A DNA stretch of 14,177 nucleotides from an uncultured Flavobacteriia bacterium (GTDB lineage: Bacteria > Bacteroidota > Bacteroidia > Flavobacteriales_D > Crocinitomicaceae), in the NCBI GenBank assembly GCA_937975705.1, contig CALJTX010000001.1, positions 1 through 14,177 of the forward strand, given 5' to 3'. A program made the translations under genes and the position numbers. The stretch's first letter is position 1, and each line of letters opens with the position of its first letter. Of the stretch, positions 1 through 6,808 are shown piece after piece. The notes under the pieces are model-generated. The model made no database searches and was not told where the DNA came from. It was given only the letters and a program-made list of their open reading frames with translations.

Positions 1-64
1 CTATCGGACCACCAAACTTGCTGATCACACTTTCAGAGTTGAATTCTTGATTTGTTGTTTTCAT
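1..64 (-). CDS. Start of an unidentified gene, cut by the window edge
   Basis: An ATG at 64-62 on the minus strand opens a frame that stays open to the window edge, giving 21 residues that begin MKTTNQEFNSESVISKFGGP. The start lies one base after the TAA of the thioesterase gene (TAA-A-ATG), so the two are very probably co-transcribed and translationally coupled. The N-terminus has no signal peptide, so the product is probably cytosolic. The SKFGGPI segment faintly recalls the N-terminus of Bacteroidota PLP-dependent aminotransferase or serine-palmitoyltransferase-like proteins, but 21 residues are too few to identify a family and I assign no function. Confidence 0.5.
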   Translation of the reverse strand, partial: MKTTNQEFNSESVISKFGGPI

Positions 65-65
65 T

Positions 66-410
66 TTACAATATTTTTAAAAACGAGTTCCGCAACTCCG
101 TTGCTTCACCCGTTTTTGGATTAAGTGCTTCAACCCGAATACCTACAATCATAGAACTCTTACCCACATAATTAACCCGTGCTTTGAGACTCACGAGGTC
201 ACCTACCTCAATCGGACTTAGAAATTCAACGCCTTCAACGGATACCGTGACAACATAACCGCTGCAATGTTTGGCCGCCGTTACATAAGCGACTTTATCC
301 ATTAGAGATAATAAAATCCCACCGTGTACCTTTCCCCCAAAATTGGCATAGCTAGGTATCATCAGTTCGGTTAAAACGGTTTCTGAATCAAATGTAGTTT
401 TAGATTTCAT
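66..410 (-). CDS. Acyl-CoA thioesterase, hotdog fold (YciA/BACH-like), short C-terminus
   Basis: This 114-residue cytosolic protein matches the hotdog acyl-CoA thioesterases that hydrolyse acyl-CoA to free fatty acid and CoA. Visible family features are the N-x-G-G stretch around Asn23, HGG at 29-31 before the central hotdog helix, Met37-Asp38 in that helix (the usual acidic catalytic position), VTVSVEGVEFLSPIEVGD at 54-71, and the strand pair NYVGKSSMIVGIRVEA at 80-95. YciA-type proteins usually run about 130 residues or more and end in a strand plus an acidic tail (YFTxVAVDxxGKP). Here the chain stops at RNSFLKIL, so most of that last element is missing. Neither other frame restores the motif, so this looks like a natural short end rather than a sequencing frameshift. 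The start at 410 places the conserved domain at once and no longer version is evident. It probably works as a homodimer or higher oligomer, as the family does; the substrate chain length cannot be read from sequence. Confidence 0.87.
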   Translation of the reverse strand: MKSKTTFDSETVLTELMIPSYANFGGKVHGGILLSLMDKVAYVTAAKHCSGYVVTVSVEGVEFLSPIEVGDLVSLKARVNYVGKSSMIVGIRVEALNPKTGEATELRNSFLKIL

Positions 411-617
411 TTTGAAAGTATTTATATGTTTTGATGGTTCAATCTTTCAAGAATTGATTCCAACGTTGTATTTAAGTCAGCAAAAGAATGAGCTGAGGAT
501 ATCTATGATGACATGAACATTTAAGCGAATATAAAATATTTAGCCTAATCCTCAGTGACGCCATTATTCCGTAAAACTACTCTTGGTGTTTCTTAAATTG
601 TCCGTACCTTCATTTCA

Positions 618-2912
618 ATGAAACCCGACGCGCTCCAAACTAATGCTGTAGCGGCATTTGCTGAACAATTTATCAATCAAACGAATCAATCCATATTCTT
701 GACCGGGAAGGCCGGAACAGGTAAAACTACGCTGTTGCGAAAAATAATGGCTTCTACGCATAAAAATGCGGTCATTGTGGCGCCAACGGGTATTGCAGCG
801 CTCAATGCGGGCGGTGTCACAATTCATTCTTTTTTTCAGTTGCCCTTCTCGGGTTTTATTCCGGAATTTGGCGTGCAGGTGGCATTTACCGATAACGTTA
901 AGTTTGAAACCAAGGACACTTTGCTGCGCCATTTTACCATGAACAAAACGCGGCTCAAGATCATCAGAAACATCGAGTTGCTCATTATAGATGAAGTGAG
1001 TATGCTGCGCGCAGACCTCCTCGACGCCATCGACTGGACGCTGCGCAATGTGCGTGGCATTCATCAGCCCTTTGGCAACGTACAAGTTTTGTTTATCGGC
1101 GACCTTTTGCAGCTTCCGCCAGTGGCCAAACAAGAAGAATGGCAGGTGTTGCGGCAATATTACAACGGTATTTTCTTCTTTCACGCTCGCGTTTTGCAAG
1201 AAATACAGCCCATTTACATTGAATTGAGTACCATCTACCGCCAACAAGACCAAGAATTTATCCAATTGCTCAATCAGCTGCGCAACAACCAAATTACGCC
1301 CGACGATCTTTCTATCTTAAACAAATACGTCCGAACCGATTTTGATGCCACCAAAGAAGAAGGCTATATTACGCTCAGCACACACAATTCAAAAGCCGAC
1401 CTCATCAATATCAAGGCACTTGAGGCTTTAAAGGAGAAAGAATGGAGCTATGAGGCAGAAATCACGGGAGAATATCCCAAACACCTCTACCCTATTGAAC
1501 CCACGCTTGCGCTCAAATTAGGCGCGCAAGTCATGTTTATCAAAAACGACAACTCGCTTGAAAAACAATATTTCAATGGAAAAATGGGCCGAATCAAAGC
1601 GCTCAGCGAGCACGAAATTACGGTGTACTTTCCAGAAGAGAAAAAGGCGATCAATGTAGAAAAATTTGAATGGAACAACATCCGATATGTGCTCAATGAG
1701 GCCACCGGAGCCATAGAAGAAGAGGTCATTGGAACCTTTGTGCATTATCCGCTCAAATTGGCCTGGGCCATTACGGTACACAAAAGCCAGGGGCTTACCT
1801 TTGACAAAGCGGTGCTTGATGTTTCGGATGTTTTTGCACCAGGCCAAGCTTATGTTGCGCTGTCTCGCTTGCGCACTTTGGAGGGTTTGGTTTTGAAGCA
1901 ACCCATGCGCATGAACGGACTTTCCAATGACCAACAAGTCATGGCCTACAGCCAAAACAAGGCCGATGAAGCGCAATTACCAGCAGTACTCCAACAGCAC
2001 ACCAAAAATTATTTGCTACAAACCCTGAACAAAGCCTTTGATTGGTATGAGTTGCGCTCCAAATGGAGTATGCACGAAGCTTCTTATCAAGCGTTGGGTG
2101 CCAAAAGTGAAAAAACAAAAAACAAAAGTTGGATTACACTGCAAAATCAGGTGATTCAAGCCAGCAAAGAACCGGCAGAAAAGTTCATGAGGCAGCTAGC
2201 TGGCATCTTTGCAAAACCCCATTTCGATCCTCAGTTTGTGAAAGAACGCGTGTTGGCAGCCTATGCTTATTTCTATCCGCAACTCGATGCCGTGCTCCTT
2301 TCAAACCTCCGCAAAATTGCCGAACTCAGCCGTATCCGCAAAACCAAGAGTTATGCAGAAGAGCTCGAAGAACTCGACGACATCCTGACTGAAACCATCT
2401 TGCAATTAAAGAAAATACGCATCCTCATTGAAACCATTGCCGAAGGAGGAGAAATCACCAAAAACCGCGTATGGAACACAGAAATTACACAATATAAATT
2501 GTCCAAAATTGCCATCGTCAAGCAAGAACTCCAACAAGTTCCTTCCCTCCTCGACGACCCCGACGACTACGAACACGCTTTCTTGAAAACAACCAAAAAA
2601 TTAAGTCCCGACAAGAAAGAAAAGAAAAGTACACAAGAAAAAACACTTGAATTACTCGAGCAAGGGTTAGAGGCTGCACAAATTGCCCGCGAAAGGCAGC
2701 TGTCTGTTCAAACCATCAATAGCCATTTTGCCTACCTCATCCGGGCTCAGAAAATTGAACTTTCCGATGTCATGAGCCCTAAACGCATCAATGAACTCGA
2801 GCTCATGTTTGAGGGCTTTGAAGGCACGTCCTTGAATCCGCTCAAAGAAAAACTGGGTTCAAAAGTCACCTGGGATGAACTCAAATTGTATCAAGCGGGT
2901 ATGCAAGTCTAA
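618..2912 (+). CDS. Pif1/RecD-like SF1B DNA helicase with C-terminal helix-turn-helix-like domain
   Basis: This is a 764-residue ATP-dependent DNA helicase. All SF1B motifs are readable: Walker A GKAGTGKTT (30-38), motif Ia APTGIAALNAGG with IHSFF (55-73), Walker B LLIIDEVSML (121-130), motif III GDLLQLPPV (161-169), the TIYRQ arginine motif (205-209), motif V ITVHKSQGLTF (385-395) and motif VI YVALSRLRTLEGL (412-424). Residues about 450-660 are charged and helical. The C-terminus (about 668-760) holds KTLELLEQGLEAAQIARER followed by SVQTINSHFAYLI, the helix-turn-helix extension (HTH_40 type, as in RecQ tails) common in Bacteroidota Pif1-like helicases. Length is usual for that group. Pif1 and RecD2 enzymes move 5' to 3' on single-stranded DNA and act in replication-fork or G-quadruplex maintenance; which applies here is unknown. 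The ATG at 618 lies 18 codons before the first conserved strand, with no signal peptide. The divergent thioesterase is 207 bases upstream. No clear terminator follows. Confidence 0.95.
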   Translation: MKPDALQTNAVAAFAEQFINQTNQSIFLTGKAGTGKTTLLRKIMASTHKNAVIVAPTGIAALNAGGVTIHSFFQLPFSGFIPEFGVQVAFTDNVKFETKDTLLRHFTMNKTRLKIIRNIELLIIDEVSMLRADLLDAIDWTLRNVRGIHQPFGNVQVLFIGDLLQLPPVAKQEEWQVLRQYYNGIFFFHARVLQEIQPIYIELSTIYRQQDQEFIQLLNQLRNNQITPDDLSILNKYVRTDFDATKEEGYITLSTHNSKADLINIKALEALKEKEWSYEAEITGEYPKHLYPIEPTLALKLGAQVMFIKNDNSLEKQYFNGKMGRIKALSEHEITVYFPEEKKAINVEKFEWNNIRYVLNEATGAIEEEVIGTFVHYPLKLAWAITVHKSQGLTFDKAVLDVSDVFAPGQAYVALSRLRTLEGLVLKQPMRMNGLSNDQQVMAYSQNKADEAQLPAVLQQHTKNYLLQTLNKAFDWYELRSKWSMHEASYQALGAKSEKTKNKSWITLQNQVIQASKEPAEKFMRQLAGIFAKPHFDPQFVKERVLAAYAYFYPQLDAVLLSNLRKIAELSRIRKTKSYAEELEELDDILTETILQLKKIRILIETIAEGGEITKNRVWNTEITQYKLSKIAIVKQELQQVPSLLDDPDDYEHAFLKTTKKLSPDKKEKKSTQEKTLELLEQGLEAAQIARERQLSVQTINSHFAYLIRAQKIELSDVMSPKRINELELMFEGFEGTSLNPLKEKLGSKVTWDELKLYQAGMQV

Positions 2913-2958
2913 ATATTATGATTTTATGATGACTTAACTCCAACTATTTCTTACCCTC

Positions 2959-2985
2959 AAGCGTCTTTGTCGCGACTAAACGCTT
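2959..2985. repeat. Nested palindrome just before the adhesin start codon
   Basis: The 77-base gap between the helicase and adhesin genes contains arms AAGCGT (2959-2964) and ACGCTT (2980-2985) that enclose a perfect 8-base palindrome GTCGCGAC (2969-2976). The TTT and AAA on either side of the core pair again if one T is bulged out. The element ends four bases before the ATG at 2990. In DNA it could be an operator. In RNA the outer hairpin would cover the place where a ribosome binds. Neither function is shown; only the symmetry is seen. Confidence 0.5.
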
Positions 2986-2989
2986 CAAT

Positions 2990-5620
2990 ATGAAAAACTC
3001 TTTACTTTATTTCAACCTTTGCATTGCTTTGGTAATGGCATCTTTTCAGAGCTACGGACAAATCGTGCAGGCTGAAAGCTTTGATGCCAATCAGTTTTTA
3101 CCCACCGGCTGGACAGCAGTTGGAACAGCTCAAAACTGGGCAAGGGTCACTACGCTTTCTGCTCCACTTACCGGAGGTCCACATTCAGGAAACGGAATGG
3201 CGCGTCTGCGTATTCCGAACAACAGTACGGCGGCCTATATTACCGAGACCATTTCAACTCCGGCTTTTGACTTGAGTGGACGCGGCACCAATGCGGCACC
3301 GATGAGTTTCTGGATTTACCGAGACTCTTTGGTTCCGGCAAACGCAGACAGCATGGCCATTTATGTCAACACAACGGCATCATTAACAGGGGCTACCGAA
3401 ATTGGTAAAGTAGCGAGAAACCGCAGCATTAACACCCCTGACACACAGCCGCTCAATGGTTGGTACCAGTATACTTTCGACATTCCTCTTGCATTTGCTG
3501 GTACAACCAACTACATTTTGTTCAAGGGAACAATTTATGGACCGAGCACTACCGCCAGACGCATTGTCATTGACGACGTCAATTGGACAGCATTCCCGCC
3601 TGCATGTGCCGGAACGCCAACTGCCGGAACATTAAGCGCGCCAACCACTACATTTTGTGGAGGTCAAGGAAATACCACTATTACCTTGGCGAATGCAGCT
3701 ACAGGAACAGGAATCAACTATACCTGGTATACCTCTTCGAACCAAGCCGGGCCTTATGTGGCACTGACCAATACAAGTACTACCTGGCTCACTGGCAACC
3801 TCAATGCCACTCAATATTATTATGTGCAGGTGAATTGCAATGCCTCCGGGTTATCTGCTAATACAGACACACTTGCCATTATTGTCAATACCGCTCCGCT
3901 TCCGATTGTGAGCATCAGCATGGCCAACGACACCATTTGCCAAGGAGAGACGCTCACCTTAAATGCAGCAGGCGCATTAACATACACGTGGTCTACACAA
4001 CAAAATCCAACACTTGGAACGGGCGCTAGTATTGACGTTTCACCAATGAATTCAACTACCTACACTTTGGTGGGTATTGATGCCACTGGCTGTCCATCTG
4101 ATCCTGTTACGCAGGCAATTGTGGTTGGCCGCAAGCCTATTATCAACAATTTGCTCAATACAAACACCAACCTTTGTCTTGGCGGAAGCAGCACGCTCAA
4201 TGTTCAAGCAACAAGTGGTGTGGGTGGCCCTGGTGGCGGAGGCGTAACGCTCAGTTACAATTGGGCGCCAAATGGCGGTAATGCAGCATCTATAACTGTA
4301 GCCCCAACACAAACCACATTATATACGGTTACGGTTGTTGGACAATATGGCTGTTCAAGTACAGACACCACCACTGTTTTTGTAGACCCAACTTTAGTTA
4401 GCCCGAGTGTTGCGCTCAACCAAGACAGCATCAATGTATGTCAAGGACAAGGAACAACCGTAGATCTATTGGCAACAAGTCCAAATGCTGGCATTGTTTA
4501 TGCTTGGTCTTCTAACGGACAGCCCTTAACAGAAACAACACCAAATTTGAGTGTTACGCCAGGTAATCAAACAGCGAGTTATACCGTTAGTGTTACTGAT
4601 CCAGCCAATGGTTGCACCGCTACAGCAACTGCCATCATCTATGTTAGACCAACGCCTAATGTAAATGCTACAACCACCACACAAACGGTTTGTGCAAATG
4701 GATCCGGCGTTGTGAATGCACAAGTATTTGCTGGCCCAGGAGGAAATTTAAACGGCTACACTTTTGCATGGACGCCAAACGGTGCAACTACACAACTTGC
4801 AACCGTAACCCCTATCCAAGACACCTACTACACTGTTGTGGTGACAAGCCCTTATGGTTGTTCAAACACAGATTCCGTTCAAATTTTAGTTGATCCAACA
4901 TTAACGAGCCCGAGTTTAACCTTGGCTGCAAGTACAACCGTACTTTGCTCGAATAATCTACTTCCGATTGATTTAATAGCCACTACCGATGCCGTGAATC
5001 CTAACTTCCAATGGACACCAAATTTCATCAATCAAAACAGCCCAACAATTACAATCAACCCGCAGAACAACATGAATGTAACGGTGACAGTTAGCGATCT
5101 AAATGGTTGTACTACTGCTTCAGGTATTTCAATTCAAGTGATAGCTCCTCCAACAGCCAATTCTACTTGGGTATCGAGCCCTAACAATGTTGTTGATTTC
5201 ACAAATGTTTCTTTAAATAGTACAACTTACAGTTGGGATTTTGGCGATGGTTCTTTTGGTACAAGCGAAAATCCAAGTCACACCTACCCTAGTGAAGGCA
5301 CATGGAATGTCACTTTAATTGCCAGCAACGCAGGTTGTTCGGATACATTTAATTTAGTTGTAAATAGCAGTGTAGCAGCAATCAATTCATTGGATTGGTC
5401 TGTAAACCTCTATCCAAATCCAGTACAGCAAAACCTGACAATCGATACACCAGAAAATCTAGCGCTGAGGTTATTCGACATGTCAGGAAAAGTAGTCATT
5501 CCTACCTTTGAAATTCAGGGGGAAACTCAGCTAGACCTATCAGAACTACAATCCGGAATTTACTTTGTTGAGCTCATCAAAGACCAACAGCGCATGGTTC
5601 AACGTATTGTGAAAGAATAG
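2990..5620 (+). CDS. Secreted adhesin-like multi-Ig/PKD protein with type IX (type A) sorting domain
   Basis: This 876-residue protein is predicted to be exported by Sec and then carried across the outer membrane by T9SS. It starts with a signal peptide (about 1-23, hydrophobic core then SYGQ). Residues about 27-200 resemble the cleaved-adhesin/choice-of-anchor J jelly-roll: ESFDANQFLPTGWTAVG early, RRIVIDDVNW at the end. A linker Ig-like module with CAGTPTAGTLS follows (about 203-300), then five tandem Ig-like modules, each with a Cys near the start, a central Y-x-W, and T-x-x-Y-x-V before a final Cys (about 303-720). A PKD domain lies at about 723-792 (YSWDFGDGSFGTSENPSHTY). The C-terminus (about 801-876) is a complete type A sorting domain: LYPNP, a hydrophobic middle, LSELQSGIYFVEL and a basic end. 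The protein is probably anchored on the surface or released after cleavage of this domain. The ligand is unknown. A strong terminator sits 24 bases after the stop. No catalytic motif is visible. Confidence 0.9.
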   Translation: MKNSLLYFNLCIALVMASFQSYGQIVQAESFDANQFLPTGWTAVGTAQNWARVTTLSAPLTGGPHSGNGMARLRIPNNSTAAYITETISTPAFDLSGRGTNAAPMSFWIYRDSLVPANADSMAIYVNTTASLTGATEIGKVARNRSINTPDTQPLNGWYQYTFDIPLAFAGTTNYILFKGTIYGPSTTARRIVIDDVNWTAFPPACAGTPTAGTLSAPTTTFCGGQGNTTITLANAATGTGINYTWYTSSNQAGPYVALTNTSTTWLTGNLNATQYYYVQVNCNASGLSANTDTLAIIVNTAPLPIVSISMANDTICQGETLTLNAAGALTYTWSTQQNPTLGTGASIDVSPMNSTTYTLVGIDATGCPSDPVTQAIVVGRKPIINNLLNTNTNLCLGGSSTLNVQATSGVGGPGGGGVTLSYNWAPNGGNAASITVAPTQTTLYTVTVVGQYGCSSTDTTTVFVDPTLVSPSVALNQDSINVCQGQGTTVDLLATSPNAGIVYAWSSNGQPLTETTPNLSVTPGNQTASYTVSVTDPANGCTATATAIIYVRPTPNVNATTTTQTVCANGSGVVNAQVFAGPGGNLNGYTFAWTPNGATTQLATVTPIQDTYYTVVVTSPYGCSNTDSVQILVDPTLTSPSLTLAASTTVLCSNNLLPIDLIATTDAVNPNFQWTPNFINQNSPTITINPQNNMNVTVTVSDLNGCTTASGISIQVIAPPTANSTWVSSPNNVVDFTNVSLNSTTYSWDFGDGSFGTSENPSHTYPSEGTWNVTLIASNAGCSDTFNLVVNSSVAAINSLDWSVNLYPNPVQQNLTIDTPENLALRLFDMSGKVVIPTFEIQGETQLDLSELQSGIYFVELIKDQQRMVQRIVKE
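4136..5142 (+). repeat. Tandem duplication of a two-module Ig-like unit inside the adhesin gene
   Basis: Unit 1 (about 4136-4654) and unit 2 (about 4655-5142) each hold two Ig-like modules in the same order. The junction inside each unit is nearly the same: YGCSSTDTTTVFVDPTLVSP in unit 1 and YGCSNTDSVQILVDPTLTSP in unit 2. The valine codons of these junctions lie exactly 507 bases (169 codons) apart, at 4382 and 4889. The first module of each unit carries a Gly-rich loop (GGPGGGG, GPGG) ahead of the conserved Trp. This suggests that a pair of modules, not single modules, was copied. The DNA has diverged at many silent positions, so the event is not recent. Confidence 0.65.
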
Positions 5621-5644
5621 CAAAAGCAACTACAAATTAGAATG

Positions 5645-5672
5645 AACCCCGACGCTTGCGTTGGGGTTTTTT
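5645..5672 (+). terminator. Intrinsic terminator of the adhesin gene
   Basis: Arms AACCCCGACG and CGTTGGGGTT form a 10-base-pair stem (one G-T pair) closed by a CTTG loop at 5645-5668, followed by T residues through 5672. This is a textbook Rho-independent terminator in the plus direction. It follows the adhesin stop by 24 bases. The end of its T run forms part of the reverse-complemented stop codon of the convergent ketoacyl synthase gene (5671-5673). The opposite direction lacks a clean T run, so action on the minus transcript is uncertain. Confidence 0.88.
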
Positions 5673-6738
5673 ATGTCCATTTATACACCACCGCATTGAT
5701 ATTCATACCGGCACCCACAGACGCCAAAATAATAACATCGCCTTTGTGGAGTTCGTGTTCTGGGTATTCGCCACGCACCACAGCATCTAGTAGCGTTGGC
5801 ACTGTTGCCACAGAACTATTGCCGCACAAATGGATGTTCATCGGCATGATGTGTGCGGGGCGCTCTGCGCGGTACAGGCGGTAAAAGCGGTCGATGATGG
5901 CTTCGTCCATTTTTTCGTTGGCCTGATGAATAAACACCTTCTTGACATCTTCAATGGCTACACCGCTTTTATCCAAGGCCATTTTCATGGCCGCAGGCAC
6001 TTTGGTCAGTGCAAACTCATAAATTTTGCGGCCCTGCATTTTGATGTATTTTTCGTGGATGTGGTGCTTGGAATTCAAAGATGGGCCGTTGTTGAGAAAA
6101 TACGCCTCGTCTTTGGTAAAGGTTTGGGTGGCGTGGGCCAAAATGCCCGCTTCGTTATGCTCCGCTCCGGCGCTCAAAATACAGGCTCCGGCACCATCGG
6201 CAAAAATCATGGAGTCGCGATCGTGGGGGTCTACAACTCGGCTGAGCGTCTCTGAACCAATGACCAAACAATTGGTGGCCGCGCCGGCTTTTATGAAAAG
6301 ATTGGCTTGAATTAACGCTTCTATCCACCCCGGGCAACCAAAGAGCATGTCATAGGCCACACAATTGGGATTGGCAATTCCGAGCGCGTGCTTCACGCGA
6401 GACGACAACGCAGGCAGCATATCTAAATGATTTGAAGCAAAGCGCACGTCTCCAAAATTATGGGCAAAAATGATGTAATCGATGGTCTCGACATCTATGC
6501 CTGCAGCAGCAATTGCGCGCTGGGCCGCTAAAATGCCAAGATCGGAATTGGTCTGTTCTTTTTGGGCATATCTGCGCTCTTGGATACCAGTAATTTCCTT
6601 GAATTTCTCAATGATTAGTTCATTGCTGTCTTCAAAAGGTTGGTCGATATCTTTGTAGAAACGATGAGAGATGAAATCTTGGTTGGTCATGCGGAGCGTC
6701 GGCAAGTAGCTACCGAGGCCTTTGATTATTGCTGGCAT
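5671..6738 (-). CDS. 3-oxoacyl-ACP synthase III family protein (KAS III, FabH-like)
   Basis: This 355-residue cytosolic thiolase-fold enzyme has the complete KAS III triad: Cys135 in FGCPGW, His271 in HQAN and Asn307 in GNSSVATVP. Other family marks are MIFADGAGACIL (177-188, the DGAGA loop), GSETLSR (161-167) and the C-terminal DVIILASVGAGMN (334-346) ending the second thiolase half. FabH-type enzymes condense acyl-CoA with malonyl-ACP to begin fatty-acid synthesis; related enzymes make polyketides, aryl polyenes or olefins. The chain is 20-35 residues longer than typical FabH, mostly from an N-terminal insertion around 20-45 (FYKDIDQPFEDSNELIIEKF). CPGW replaces the usual C-A/S-G-F after the catalytic Cys. 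I recall this variant in other Bacteroidota members, so it does not suggest inactivity. The gene stands alone between two secreted-protein genes, with no acyl carrier protein or fab gene in view, so I do not give it the symbol fabH. The ATG at 6738 opens directly into the first beta strand (AIIKGLGSYLP). Confidence 0.9.
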   Translation of the reverse strand: MPAIIKGLGSYLPTLRMTNQDFISHRFYKDIDQPFEDSNELIIEKFKEITGIQERRYAQKEQTNSDLGILAAQRAIAAAGIDVETIDYIIFAHNFGDVRFASNHLDMLPALSSRVKHALGIANPNCVAYDMLFGCPGWIEALIQANLFIKAGAATNCLVIGSETLSRVVDPHDRDSMIFADGAGACILSAGAEHNEAGILAHATQTFTKDEAYFLNNGPSLNSKHHIHEKYIKMQGRKIYEFALTKVPAAMKMALDKSGVAIEDVKKVFIHQANEKMDEAIIDRFYRLYRAERPAHIMPMNIHLCGNSSVATVPTLLDAVVRGEYPEHELHKGDVIILASVGAGMNINAVVYKWT

Positions 6739-6773
6739 AGTTACGTCGGTTTATGGCGTAAATGTAGCAATTT

Positions 6774-6807
6774 ATTTTACTTAGTGTAATTTGTACACTA
6801 AGAAAAT
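6774..6807. repeat. Palindromic hairpin between the type B secreted-protein gene and the KAS III gene
   Basis: Perfect 9-base arms CTTAGTGTA (6780-6788) and TACACTAAG (6794-6802) flank a five-base centre. ATTTT (6774-6778) and AAAAT (6803-6807) extend the pairing to 14 bases if A6779 is bulged out. On the minus strand it begins one base after the stop of the 6809-8821 gene and ends 35 bases before the KAS III start. It lacks a T run on either side, so it is not a textbook terminator. It could stabilise or process the upstream mRNA end, or serve as an operator for the KAS III promoter. Confidence 0.65.
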
Positions 6808-6808
6808 G

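Noticed and set aside
615..1292. Minus-strand open frame of 225 codons inside the helicase gene
   Set aside because: It is antisense to the conserved helicase motifs, shows no recognisable domain or promoter, and arises from the codon pattern of the real gene.
4136..5142. The tandem repeats considered as a CRISPR-like or satellite array
   Set aside because: The repeats are long, diverged, in frame, and encode Ig-like folds inside one open frame; there are no spacers.
5830..6255. Plus-strand open frame of 141 codons inside the KAS III gene
   Set aside because: It is antisense to the catalytic core of a well-supported enzyme, with no independent coding evidence.
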